Source of the DNA: Drosophila persimilis
Taxonomy: Eukaryota > Arthropoda > Insecta > Diptera > Drosophilidae
Length of the DNA: 64,000 bases
NCBI RefSeq assembly: GCF_003286085.1
Contig: NW_020825368.1
Coordinates: 62,001-126,000, forward strand
Direction of reading: 5' to 3'
Each line of letters begins with the position of its first letter. Position 1 is the first letter of the stretch. Positions 43,741 through 53,675 of this stretch are shown piece by piece. The translations under genes were made by a program, and so were the position numbers. Below the pieces are notes generated by a model. The model did no database searches, was not told the DNA's origin, and saw nothing but the letters and a program-made list of their open reading frames with translations.

Positions 43741-46488
43741 ATGCCTACTGGGCTGAATCCGAACGAGACAATGCCAGTCGGCGCTATGTGGCATCCAATG
43801 GCCGCACCGGCGCTGGGTACCAACCTGCATGGGCAAAACCCCTTCATTCGCGCCCCGACTGCACAGTATTACCCAAGTACGAGTCAAAATATTTCGGACC
43901 CGTACGCGTACGGGAGTAATCAAGCGGTCGCGCCAGCGAGGGCGGAGAGATGCTTGACAGCATCCCAGATAGCCGCAAGACAAGTCATCAACAAGGACCT
44001 ACGATGCTTTTCTGGAAACCCCGAGGAATGGCCCATGTTCATAGTAAACTTCGAGCAATCCACAGAACGCTGCGGACTCAGCGATCAAGAGAATCTCATG
44101 AGGCTGCAAAGGTGCCTGAAAGGTGCTGCTTTGGAAGCAGTACTAGGAAAATTAATGATGCCCGCAACAGTTCGACTAGCCATCGAGACTCTTCGAATGC
44201 TATACGGCCGACCAGAGGCCATATATCACACCCTGCAGACGAAGCTAAGAATGGAGCCGTCCGTGAAATCGAGCAGCATCGAAAGCTTAGTGCGCCTGGC
44301 GCTTTCGGTGCAAAATTATCGCGCTACTGTTGACGCGATAGGACTGTCCGCCTATCTGAACGACCCAATGTTACTTCGCGACCTTGTGGAGAAACTCCCA
44401 TTCGACTTGAAACTGGATTGGGCCAGACAAAGCGCTGGACTTCCGAGGGTAAATATCGCTGTTTTCGACGATTGGCTATTCCGAGTCGCATCGTGCGCAA
44501 GCACCGTGATGCCAGTAGCACCCGAGAAAGAAGTCTGCACGAAGGAGAAGAACCCAAGAATCCGGCTTATGGTGTACAATGATAGCAGCGCACAACCGCC
44601 CTGCCGTAGGTGCAATGGGGCCCACAAATTGGAGGACTGTAAGCAGTTCCTGGAGCTAGAAATGCCAGGTAGATGGAACTTCGTCAGAGAAAATAAGCTA
44701 TGCTGGAGGTGCCTTGGCAAACACTTTATAAGGCACTGTAAGTCAACAAGAGTATGCTCCGTCGACGGCTGCTCGAGAAAGCACCATTTTCTCCTCCACA
44801 ACAGTAACCAGCAAAGCTCTAGGATAGAGAATAGACCGAAGGAAAGCACTACGGTACTGCACACGATGCAGAACGAAGCTGCGCTGTTTAGATACGTCCC
44901 CTTAACATTGTATGGACCGAACGGCCAAACGCAAGTGTTCGCACTGATAGACGAAGGATCCGCCTGTACCCTAATCGAGACGGAGATAACGGAAAAACTA
45001 GGTATCGATGGCCCCTCGGACGAGCTATGCCTACGCTGGACTGGAGACATCACGCAGAGAGAATCTCAATCCAAATGGATAAGCCTAGCGATCTCTCCAA
45101 GGGACAATGTGGCTCGCAGATTCACGCTTCAAAACGTGAGAACAGTAAAAAACCTGGATCTGCCGAAGCAGACGCTGGATGACTCAATCCTAAAATCCCA
45201 TTCGCACCTGGAAAAGCTACCGATACTCAGCTACAAGGACGTGAGAGCGTCATTGATCATCGGATTGGACAACGTGAAACTTGGAGTGCCACTGACCGTC
45301 AAAGAACGCGAGAATTCCGAATTTATCGCCGCCAAGTCCAGGTTGGGGTGGTCTGTTTATGGCCGCAGAAAGGGCGACGGGCCAGCGAGTCCGCGGGTAA
45401 TGCACGTATGCGAATGTAATAAACACCCACAGCTGGACACTCTTGTAAAAGAGAGTTTCTCATTAGACGCGGTTGGCATAAACATGGCGAAGAGCACACT
45501 CAGGTCCAAAGAGGACGAAAGAGCAAAAACAATACTGGAAAATTGCACGAGGCTTAGCAGCGAAATGAAGAGATGGGAGACAGGACTCCTCTGGCGGTAC
45601 GACAACGTGGAACTTCCTTACTCCAGAGAGATGGCAATGCGACGACTTCGGTGCCTAGAATCTCGTATGACACGCGATAAGGTGCTACGAGAGTTCGTAA
45701 ACGAACAGATTAAGAGGTACGAAGACATCGGCTACGTCCGAAAACTGGAAAAAGATGAAATGGTCGAAGGCAAACGCTCCTGGTATCTGCCCGTATTCGT
45801 GACTAAGAACCCGAACAAAGGCAAATTAAGACTCGTATGGGATGCGGCAGCCAAAGTGGAAGGCATCGCTCTTAATTCAATGCTACTAAAGGGCCCCGAC
45901 CAATTGCCATCGCTGGTAGGAGTAATATCGCGCTTTCGAGAGAAGTCTATTGGCATCTGCGGAGATATTAGAGAAATGTTTCACCAGGTTAGGATACGTT
46001 CGGAGGATCAAAGCTCACAGCAGTTTCTCTGGAGATACGGTGACACCAGTCGAGAACCGGATAGGTACGTAATGAGCGTAATGACCTTTGGTGCTTCTTG
46101 TTCCCCAGCAGCAGCGACCTACGTGAGAGATAGGAACGCTGAAAGGTTCATCGAGGAACAAAGAGAGGAAGTAGAGGCCATACTTCGCAACACCTTTGTA
46201 GATGACTGGCTCCAAAGCTGTGACTCAGAAGACGAAATGGTCCGTCTAGCGCTGGCAGTGAGGAACATACACAAAGAAGGAGGCTTCGAGATGAGAGGAT
46301 GGATATCTAACTCGAGCACTGTGATGAGAGCGCTCTCAGGAGATGGAGATCATCAAGAACGACCCATCGAGATGACGGACTCAACAAGACGAGAACGAGT
46401 GCTTGGCATGTGGTGGCATCCAAGGAAGGATTACTTCACCTTCGTCAATAAGTTTCCGAATGACATATACGACAAGCGAAAACTGTGA
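43741..46488 (+). CDS. BEL gag C-terminus, protease and RT (915 aa)
   Basis: Domains in order: gag capsid part with FSGNPEEWPMFIVNFEQS (about residues 90-107) and LMRLQRCLKGAALEAV; zinc knuckles CRRCNGAHKLEDC and CWRCLGKHFIRHC (about 285-340); aspartic protease ALIDEGSACTLIE (about 402), with Glu in place of the second triad Ser/Thr as in Max elements; linker with SRLGWSVYGRRKG; RT with KLRLVWDAAAKVEGIALNSM, CGDIREMFHQVRI and NTFVDDWLQS (catalytic FVDD, near 820). The frame ends at TGA 46486-46488, and pol continues one frame over. A long intact frame indicates a young element. Confidence 0.9.
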   Translation: MPTGLNPNETMPVGAMWHPMAAPALGTNLHGQNPFIRAPTAQYYPSTSQNISDPYAYGSNQAVAPARAERCLTASQIAARQVINKDLRCFSGNPEEWPMFIVNFEQSTERCGLSDQENLMRLQRCLKGAALEAVLGKLMMPATVRLAIETLRMLYGRPEAIYHTLQTKLRMEPSVKSSSIESLVRLALSVQNYRATVDAIGLSAYLNDPMLLRDLVEKLPFDLKLDWARQSAGLPRVNIAVFDDWLFRVASCASTVMPVAPEKEVCTKEKNPRIRLMVYNDSSAQPPCRRCNGAHKLEDCKQFLELEMPGRWNFVRENKLCWRCLGKHFIRHCKSTRVCSVDGCSRKHHFLLHNSNQQSSRIENRPKESTTVLHTMQNEAALFRYVPLTLYGPNGQTQVFALIDEGSACTLIETEITEKLGIDGPSDELCLRWTGDITQRESQSKWISLAISPRDNVARRFTLQNVRTVKNLDLPKQTLDDSILKSHSHLEKLPILSYKDVRASLIIGLDNVKLGVPLTVKERENSEFIAAKSRLGWSVYGRRKGDGPASPRVMHVCECNKHPQLDTLVKESFSLDAVGINMAKSTLRSKEDERAKTILENCTRLSSEMKRWETGLLWRYDNVELPYSREMAMRRLRCLESRMTRDKVLREFVNEQIKRYEDIGYVRKLEKDEMVEGKRSWYLPVFVTKNPNKGKLRLVWDAAAKVEGIALNSMLLKGPDQLPSLVGVISRFREKSIGICGDIREMFHQVRIRSEDQSSQQFLWRYGDTSREPDRYVMSVMTFGASCSPAAATYVRDRNAERFIEEQREEVEAILRNTFVDDWLQSCDSEDEMVRLALAVRNIHKEGGFEMRGWISNSSTVMRALSGDGDHQERPIEMTDSTRRERVLGMWWHPRKDYFTFVNKFPNDIYDKRKL

Positions 46489-47954
46489 CGAAGCGGTCAA
46501 TTCTACGTACAGTCATGACCATCTTCGATCCCTTAGGACTACTGGGGTTCTATATTATACAGGCAAAGATAATACTGCAGGACGTGTGGAGGTCGGCCGT
46601 AGGCTGGGATGAACAGGTCGAAGAAAGCGAACGTCAACGTTGGATGATATGGGCACGGCAACTACAAAACATCGAAGAATTAAGGGTTACACGATATCTC
46701 GGTCTAACGAAAGAAACATCTAATATCCAATTACACATCTTTACAGACGCGAGCATAAACGCCTTTGCAGCCGTCGCCTACATAAGGATCGAACAAAGAG
46801 GAGAAGTCAGATGCACACTACTCGCATCCAAGACAAGAGTGGCACCATTGAAACCAATTTCGATTCCCAGGATGGAGCTTATGGCAGCGATCCTCGGCCT
46901 ACGACTAGCTAAATTCACAAACACAGGTATCGACTACTTCGGACCACTGGAGGTAAACGTAGGAAGACGACGCGAGAAACGATGGGGAGTACTATTCACG
47001 TGCCTCACCGTGCGAGCAGTACACATCGAGCTGGCAAACTCCCTGTCAACAGACGCCTTCATGCTAACATTGGAAATGTTCGTAGCCCGTCGAGGAGTCC
47101 CCAAGAGAATCGTGTCGGACAACGGGACGAACTTCCGAGGAGTCAGCCGCTTACTACGAGAAGAAATTGAAAGAATTCTACCGAACGAACTGGAAACCAA
47201 GTACCCGCAAATAGAGTGGTCCTTCATACCCCCAGGAGCACCCCACATGGGAGGTGCGTGGGAAAGAATGATCAGATCGGTGAAATCCATACTAGCCGAA
47301 ATATTAGAGGAGACGCACGTACAAGAACCAGTGCTGAGAACAGCACTAGCAAAGATAGAAAATATGCTAAATTCCCGACCCCTGACTTACGTGCCGTTGG
47401 AGTGTCCGGAAGCCGACGTACTTACACCGAATCACTTTCTGAGAGCAGAGACCAGCTCGATGGCAGCAAAGAGCGACGGCAGCGCAATAGGAGCTATGCT
47501 TGGTAAGAGTTTTCGCATTGCAGGGCAGATCGTGGACAGCTTCAGAAAACGATGGCTGAAGGAGTACCTACCGTGCCTGACGACACGAACCAAATGGCAT
47601 GGAACCCCAACCAACCCTATCCAACTCGGAGACGTCGTGGTTCTAGCGGACGAAACAAGCCCCAAGGTGCAGTGGAGGAAAGGCGTCATCATGGACCTTC
47701 GAGTAGCCAAGGACGGGATCGCCCGAAGCGCGGTGATCCGCACTGCATCTGGACTGCTAACTCGGCCAATAGTTAAACTGGCCAAGTTAGACGTGAGGAC
47801 AACGAACCCACTAATGGATCAAGGCGTAACCAGAAGTTTGGCAAACATCACGACAAGCGACGATGTTTGCGAAGGGGGGAATGTTACGGCAGAAACCGCA
47901 GCGGCAGCTCTAAATATCACTGCGCCTAACAGTCCTGAATATCACTGCGCCTAA
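46485..47954 (+). CDS. BEL RNase H-integrase fusion (489 aa)
   Basis: Continues pol from the frameshift: RTVMTIFDPLGLLGFYII (RT thumb), HIFTDASINAFAAVAYIRI (RNase H start), IPRMELMAAILGLRLAKF. Directly after, in frame, comes TNTGIDYFGPLEVNVGRRRE, which is the integrase core, with CLTVRAVHIELANSLSTDAF, SDNGTNFRG and IPPGAPHMGGAWERMIRSVK as the D, D and E regions, then a DUF5641-like tail. The remainder of RNase H, the linker and the H2C2 zinc-binding domain are missing at about 46918. The reported start is a GTG in the frame; a separate initiation is not implied. The frame runs on into the 3' LTR. Confidence 0.85.
   Translation: MTKRSILRTVMTIFDPLGLLGFYIIQAKIILQDVWRSAVGWDEQVEESERQRWMIWARQLQNIEELRVTRYLGLTKETSNIQLHIFTDASINAFAAVAYIRIEQRGEVRCTLLASKTRVAPLKPISIPRMELMAAILGLRLAKFTNTGIDYFGPLEVNVGRRREKRWGVLFTCLTVRAVHIELANSLSTDAFMLTLEMFVARRGVPKRIVSDNGTNFRGVSRLLREEIERILPNELETKYPQIEWSFIPPGAPHMGGAWERMIRSVKSILAEILEETHVQEPVLRTALAKIENMLNSRPLTYVPLECPEADVLTPNHFLRAETSSMAAKSDGSAIGAMLGKSFRIAGQIVDSFRKRWLKEYLPCLTTRTKWHGTPTNPIQLGDVVVLADETSPKVQWRKGVIMDLRVAKDGIARSAVIRTASGLLTRPIVKLAKLDVRTTNPLMDQGVTRSLANITTSDDVCEGGNVTAETAAAALNITAPNSPEYHCA
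47869..47880 (+). other. BEL polypurine tract, unit 1
   Basis: GCGAAGGGGGGA directly before the 3' LTR start TGTTACGG; inside the end of the integrase frame. Confidence 0.7.
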
Positions 47955-48274
47955 CAGCCCTGAATATCACTGCGTTAGCAGCACAAACATTAACAGCGCT
48001 GAGCAAAGGGTTAATTAGGGCGAAGGGCAGACAAAGGCAGGAAGAAGGAAGAACGAAAACAAAAGGCAGCAGAAAAAGCACTGAAGCGGTACAAGTTTTT
48101 TAGCGCTAGCTCTCGTAGTTTAACACCCGCCCGACATTGTAAATGAATAAATAAGTGAAACAAACAAATGAATAAAACCGATTTAAAGAACAAAACCACG
48201 GGAGGCGTATTGAACACGGGAGGCTTATCAAACGTACGGCCCCAGATTTGGAGGCGTTGCCCGGCGCGGCAATA
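47882..48274 (+). repeat. BEL 3' LTR, unit 1 (393 bp)
   Basis: TGTTACGGCAG to GCGGCAATA, seven bases longer than the 5' LTR. Followed by TAAGT of the DINE. Confidence 0.9.
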
Positions 48275-48399
48275 TAAGTATTGGGGTATATTAGATTTGT
48301 GGTAAAAGTGGATGTGTGTAACGTCCAGAAGGAATCGTTTCCGACCCCATAAAGTATATATATTATTGATCAGCATCAATAGCCGAGTCGATTGAGCCC

Positions 48400-48439
<40 letters not shown>

Positions 48440-49323
48440 CGTCCGTCTGTCCGTCCCCTTCAGCGCCTAGTGCTCAAAGACTATAAGAGCTAGAGCAACG
48501 ATGTTTTGGATCCAGACTTCTGTGATATGTCACTGCTACAAAAATATTTCAAAACTTCGCCCCGCCCACTTCCGCCCCACAAAGGACGAAAATCTGTGGC
48601 ATCCACATTTTTAAAGATACGATAAAACCAAAAACGCAGAATCGTAGAGGATGACTATATGTTCCAGAGCGTAAAATCTCAACCAGCTCGTATAATTATT
48701 ATAGCCAGAATCAAGAAAACAATTTCATTATTTCTCGCTCTGTCTCTCTCTAACACACAGGTTTCATGGTCGGTTTTGCCAATTGCAAAATATGAGTTCA
48801 AAGATCTCAGAACATATAAGAGCCAGAGCAACCAAATTTGGTATCCACACTCCGTTTCGTGTCCAAATTTCGCCACACTCCTTCCGCCCCCCAAAGGACG
48901 AAAATCTGGGGCATCCACAAATCTCAGAGACTATTAAGGCTATAGTAACCAAATTTAGTATCCGCACTTCTGTTAGATCTCACTATAAAACGTATATCTC
49001 AAATTCCGCCCAACCCCCTTCCGCCCCCACAAAAGACGAAAAACTGTTGCATCCACAATATTGAGGATACGAAAAAACTAAAAACTATCAGATTGCTGAA
49101 TCTGGATCAGATCAGATCATTTTTATAGCCAAAGGGAACAAATCAATTTGCAGTGGCTACGCAGCGCCCGACGTCACGCTCAGACTGATTTTCTGTCTCT
49201 CTCGCACTCTTTGTCGTGTCGTTTAATATTAGCGGCGTCTGACGGAGGAGAGCCATACTGACTTAGTATCGGGTATAACTGTAGAGTTGCGGTGTCCGCA
49301 GCAACTCACAACGTTCCCCCTCG
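48275..49323 (+). mobile_element. DINE-2 of the array (chimeric)
   Basis: Begins at TAAGTATTGGGG right after the BEL LTR. The first 190 bases or so, including ATTATTGATCAG and the tetranucleotide tract, match DINE-3 at 55462; the part after about 48959 matches DINE-1. Between these it has features of both and its own deletion near 48850 (loss of the GATATCGGACC stretch). This pattern is expected if an exchange between two DINEs created the duplication. Confidence 0.8.
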
Positions 49324-49878
49324 TTTGATTAATAATTGATGTAAATTGTTATAATATTTAAAGATTATGAATTTCCTTCTGAGCCCGGCAAACCTTTGGC
49401 AATCGAAGATCAGGTGTTCGGCATATTCAGTTACATTGCACGTTTCGCAGATATTTGAGTCAATTGCTTTGATTCTGTGTAGGAAGACTTTGTCGAATGT
49501 GTGTCCTGTCATAAGTCTGTTAATGGTCTTGATGCTTTTAGCATTCCATTTAAGAGAATAATACCAGGGTTTACTGGGTATGTCTGGAAAAATGTCTATG
49601 AGGCTGGATCCCTTCGTCCTGCACTTCATCCTGTAGTCCTCATTCCATTTGTATACTAAAAAGTTCCTAATTTCTCTTTGAGCCTCCGTGTAGCTGTATT
49701 TTATATTTATTGTAACCCCCTCACTTGTAGCAGCCTTTGCTGCTATGTCAGTCTTTTCGTTGATGGCCACACTCTTGTGACCAGGGACCCATAGAATGTT
49801 AAGATTCTGAATGTCTGATTGGTTAATTATGTTGTGAATATCATTCACTAGGTACGAGTCTGTATTCTTATTTTTAAA
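49324..49878 (-). pseudogene. LINE RNase H and Cys/His fragment, unit 2
   Basis: Protein identical to that at 42137-42691 (VPGHKSVAINEK, CETCNVTEYAEHLIFDC). It is again enclosed by DINE sequence, with 49879-49901 being the 23-base DINE start. Confidence 0.7.
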
Positions 49879-49901
49879 TATACCCGATACTCAAAATAAG
49901 T

Positions 49902-50287
49902 TGTTACGGCAGAAACCGCAGCGGCAGCTCTAAATATCACTGCGCCTAACAGTCCTGAATATCACTGCGCCTAACAGCCCTGAATATCACTGCGTTAACA
50001 GCACAAACATTAACAGCGCTGAGCAAAGGGTTAATTAGGGCGAAGGGCAGACAAAGGCAGGAAGAACGAAAACAAAAGGCAGCAGAAAAAGCACTGAAGC
50101 GGTACAAGTTTTTTAGCGCTAGCTCTCGTAGTTTAACACCCGCCCGACATTGTAAATGAATAAATAAGTGAAACAAACAAATGAATAAAACCGATTTAAA
50201 GAACAAAACCACGGGAGGCGTATTGAACACGGGAGGCTTATCAAACGTACGGCCCCAGATTTGGAGGCGTTGCCCGGCGCGGCAATA
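49902..50287 (+). repeat. BEL 5' LTR, unit 2
   Basis: Same as 42715-43100, including GCGTTAACAGC and the short GGAAGAACG form. Confidence 0.9.
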
Positions 50288-50426
50288 TTCTAAAAAACTT
50301 TTCCTGCGCAACAGAGAGCAAATCGAATAATTACGACCGGCAGAAAGAAGATCGGCGTGCGACGCAGTCAGCTGCGTCACGAGGGATTCGACTTTGCAGG
50401 ACTGTACAAAAAGACACCGGAGTAAA

Positions 50427-50900
50427 ATGGACGGCGTCAAAGGTCAGCAGTCGGAATCTGGCGGTGAGACCCCGTGTGGATTAGGAGAAATAAATGTGCC
50501 AGAAAAGATGCTTGGTGCGTGTTCTGAGACTGAGGGAGGTGCAAGGGAAACTCATCGCGTTAGGGATACATATATAGATGTGATCTCGGCGGCAACAACG
50601 GCCACACCTAACGTGTCCACCACAGCCCCAACGAGCCATCAAGCACCAGAGCATACCAACCAAGGAGGAGGGGTGGATCAAGCCTTCTCACCAAGAACGA
50701 GCCTTTTAGATAGCTGGGAAACGTTCGCTCAGCAGAGAGCGGATGCATTAGGAAGGCCGACGTACGCCACGGCCTTCGAGGGAATGCGCTCCATCCCGAC
50801 GCATTCCAGACTGCCTCAAGCAGGAGGGCTCATGAGCTCCACGGTAATCAACGGAGGCTGGGACAGAGCAGTTCCCAACTGGACCGGAGTCCACATGTAA
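50427..50900 (+). CDS. BEL gag N-terminal part, unit 2
   Basis: Identical protein to 43240-43713: starts MDGVKGQQSES, ends WTGVHM at the same TAA, with the frame continuing past it. That both copies share the stop shows it was present before duplication. Confidence 0.65.
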   Translation: MDGVKGQQSESGGETPCGLGEINVPEKMLGACSETEGGARETHRVRDTYIDVISAATTATPNVSTTAPTSHQAPEHTNQGGGVDQAFSPRTSLLDSWETFAQQRADALGRPTYATAFEGMRSIPTHSRLPQAGGLMSSTVINGGWDRAVPNWTGVHM

Positions 50901-50927
50901 GGACCCACGGAAGCAACGCGGACTGGA

Positions 50928-53675
50928 ATGCCTACTGGGCTGAATCCGAACGAGACAATGCCAGTCGGCGCTATGTGGCATCCAATGGCCGCACCGGCGC
51001 TGGGTACCAACCTGCATGGGCAAAACCCCTTCATTCGCGCCCCGACTGCACAGTATTACCCAAGTACGAGTCAAAATATTTCGGACCCGTACGCGTACGG
51101 GAGTAATCAAGCGGTCGCGCCAGCGAGGGCGGAGAGATGCTTGACAGCATCCCAGATAGCCGCAAGACAAGTCATCAACAAGGACCTACCATGCTTTTCT
51201 GGAAACCCCGAGGAATGGCCCATGTTCATAGTAAACTTCGAGCAATCCACAGAACGCTGCGGACTCAGCGATCAAGAGAATCTCATGAGGCTGCAAAGGT
51301 GCCTGAAAGGTGCTGCTTTGGAAGCAGTACTAGGAAAATTAATGATGCCCGCAACAGTTCGACTAGCCATCGAGACTCTTCGAATGCTATACGGCCGACC
51401 AGAGGCCATATATCACACCCTGCAGACGAAGCTAAGAATGGAGCCGTCCGTGAAATCGAGCAGCATCGAAAGCTTAGTGCGCCTGGCGCTTTCGGTGCAA
51501 AATTATCGCGCTACTGTTGACGCGATAGGACCGTCCGCCTATCTGAACGACCCAATGTTACTTCGCGACCTTGTGGAGAAACTCCCATTCGACTTGAAAC
51601 TGGATTGGGCCAGACAAAGCGCTGGACTTCCGAGGGTAAATATCGCTGTTTTCGACGATTGGCTATTCCGAGTCGCATCGTGCGCAAGCACCGTGATGCC
51701 AGTAGCACCCGAGAAAGAAGTCTGCACGAAGGAGAAGAACCCAAGAATCCGGCTTATGGTGTACAATGATAGCAGCGCACAACCGCCCTGCCGTAGGTGC
51801 AATGGGGCCCACAAATTGGAGGACTGTAAGCAGTTCCTGGAGCTAGAAATGCCAGGTAGATGGAACTTCGTCAGAGAAAATAAGCTATGCTGGAGGTGCC
51901 TTGGCAAACACTTTATAAGGCACTGTAAGTCAACAAGAGTATGCTCCGTCGACGGCTGCTCGAGAAAGCACCATTTTCTCCTCCACAACAGTAACCAGCA
52001 AAGCTCTAGGGTAGAGAATAGACCGAAGGAAAGCACTACGGTACTGCACACGATGCAGAACGAAGCTGCGCTGTTTAGATACGTCCCCTTAACATTGTAT
52101 GGACCGAACGGCCAAACGCAAGTGTTCGCACTGATAGACGAAGGATCCGCCTGTACCCTAATCGAGACGGAGATAACGGAAAAACTAGGTATCGATGGCC
52201 CCTCGGACGAGCTATGCCTACGCTGGACTGGAGACATCACGCAGAGAGAATCTCAATCCAAATGGATAAGCCTAGCGATCTCTCCAAGGGACAATGTGGC
52301 TCGCAGATTCACGCTTCAAAACGTGAGAACAGTAAAAAACCTGGATCTGCCGAAGCAGACGCTGGATGACTCAATCCTAAAATCCCATTCGCACCTGGAA
52401 AAGCTACCGATACTCAGCTACAAGGACGTGAGAGCGTCATTGATCATCGGATTGGACAACGTGAAACTTGGAGTGCCACTGACCGTCAAAGAACGCGAGA
52501 ATTCCGAATTTATCGCCGCCAAGTCCAGGTTGGGGTGGTCTGTTTATGGCCGCAGAAAGGGCGACGGGCCAGCGAGTCCGCGGGTAATGCACGTATGCGA
52601 ATGTAATAAACACCCACAGCTGGACACTCTTGTAAAAGAGAGTTTCTCATTAGACGCGGTTGGCATAAACATGGCGAAGAGCACACTCAGGTCCAAAGAG
52701 GACGAAAGAGCAAAAACAATACTGGAAAATTGCACGAGGCTTAGCAGCGAAATGAAGAGATGGGAGACAGGACTCCTCTGGCGGTACGACAACGTGGAAC
52801 TTCCTTACTCCAGAGAGATGGCAATGCGACGACTTCGGTGCCTAGAATCTCGTATGACACGCGATAAGGTGCTACGAGAGTTCGTAAACGAACAGATTAA
52901 GAGGTACGAAGACATCGGCTACGTCCGAAAACTGGAAAAAGATGAAATGGTCGAAGGCAAACGCTCCTGGTATCTGCCCGTATTCGTGACTAAGAACCCG
53001 AACAAAGGCAAATTAAGACTCGTATGGGATGCGGCAGCCAAAGTGGAAGGCATCGCTCTTAATTCAATGCTACTAAAGGGCCCCGACCAATTGCCATCGC
53101 TGGTAGGAGTAATATCGCGCTTTCGAGAGAAGTCTATTGGCATCTGCGGAGATATTAGAGAAATGTTTCACCAGGTTAGGATACGTTCGGAGGATCAAAG
53201 CTCACAGCAGTTTCTCTGGAGATACGGTGACACCAGTCGAGAACCGGATAGGTACGTAATGAGCGTAATGACCTTTGGTGCTTCTTGTTCCCCAGCAGCA
53301 GCGACCTACGTGAGAGATAGGAACGCTGAAAGGTTCATCGAGGAACAAAGAGAGGAAGTAGAGGCCATACTTCGCAACACCTTTGTAGATGACTGGCTCC
53401 AAAGCTGTGACTCAGAAGACGAAATGGTCCGTCTAGCGCTGGCAGTGAGGAACATACACAAAGAAGGAGGCTTCGAGATGAGAGGATGGATATCTAACTC
53501 GAGCACTGTGATGAGAGCGCTCTCAGGAGATGGAGATCATCAAGAACGACCCATCGAGATGACGGACTCAACAAGACGAGAACGAGTGCTTGGCATGTGG
53601 TGGCATCCAAGGAAGGATTACTTCACCTTCGTCAATAAGTTTCCGAATGACATATACGACAAGCGAAAACTGTGA
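50928..53675 (+). CDS. BEL gag-protease-RT (915 aa), unit 2
   Basis: Same domains as 43741-46488: capsid, two zinc knuckles, DEGS protease, FVDD RT. Three substitutions relative to unit 1: Arg to Pro in the segment before CFSGNPEEW, Leu to Pro before SAYLNDP, and Ile to Val after NQQSSR. The Pro before CFSGNPEEW is probably the ancestral residue, since BEL gags usually have a LPxFSG-type motif; that is inference. Confidence 0.9.
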   Translation: MPTGLNPNETMPVGAMWHPMAAPALGTNLHGQNPFIRAPTAQYYPSTSQNISDPYAYGSNQAVAPARAERCLTASQIAARQVINKDLPCFSGNPEEWPMFIVNFEQSTERCGLSDQENLMRLQRCLKGAALEAVLGKLMMPATVRLAIETLRMLYGRPEAIYHTLQTKLRMEPSVKSSSIESLVRLALSVQNYRATVDAIGPSAYLNDPMLLRDLVEKLPFDLKLDWARQSAGLPRVNIAVFDDWLFRVASCASTVMPVAPEKEVCTKEKNPRIRLMVYNDSSAQPPCRRCNGAHKLEDCKQFLELEMPGRWNFVRENKLCWRCLGKHFIRHCKSTRVCSVDGCSRKHHFLLHNSNQQSSRVENRPKESTTVLHTMQNEAALFRYVPLTLYGPNGQTQVFALIDEGSACTLIETEITEKLGIDGPSDELCLRWTGDITQRESQSKWISLAISPRDNVARRFTLQNVRTVKNLDLPKQTLDDSILKSHSHLEKLPILSYKDVRASLIIGLDNVKLGVPLTVKERENSEFIAAKSRLGWSVYGRRKGDGPASPRVMHVCECNKHPQLDTLVKESFSLDAVGINMAKSTLRSKEDERAKTILENCTRLSSEMKRWETGLLWRYDNVELPYSREMAMRRLRCLESRMTRDKVLREFVNEQIKRYEDIGYVRKLEKDEMVEGKRSWYLPVFVTKNPNKGKLRLVWDAAAKVEGIALNSMLLKGPDQLPSLVGVISRFREKSIGICGDIREMFHQVRIRSEDQSSQQFLWRYGDTSREPDRYVMSVMTFGASCSPAAATYVRDRNAERFIEEQREEVEAILRNTFVDDWLQSCDSEDEMVRLALAVRNIHKEGGFEMRGWISNSSTVMRALSGDGDHQERPIEMTDSTRRERVLGMWWHPRKDYFTFVNKFPNDIYDKRKL

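Larger units (their letters stand above)
41772..48274. repeat. Tandem duplication unit 1 (7,187-bp period)
   Basis: Every feature from here to 48274 recurs 7,187 bases later (48959-55461): LINE fragment, both LTRs, gag, pol, integrase. In the pol frame I found three single-base differences (44003/51190 G to C, 44345/51532 T to C, 44824/52011 A to G), all changing an amino acid; other parts looked identical by eye. Confidence 0.9.
42715..48274 (+). mobile_element. Max-like BEL/Pao LTR retrotransposon, unit 1
   Basis: 5' LTR 42715-43100, gag-pol 43240-47954, purine tract before the 3' LTR 47882-48274, flanking 5-bp duplication TAAGT, the size usual for BEL. Protease motif DEGS and RT FVDD fit the Max group of BEL. 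There is no env. Shared defects in both units: TAA in gag, a frameshift in RT/RNase H and a deletion that joins RNase H to integrase. No clear primer-binding site follows the 5' LTR. Confidence 0.9.

Noticed and set aside
44324..45605. Minus-strand frames opposite the BEL pol gene
   Set aside because: They mirror the codons of the long plus-strand gag-pol frame, lack motifs, and recur unchanged in unit 2 as expected for shadows.
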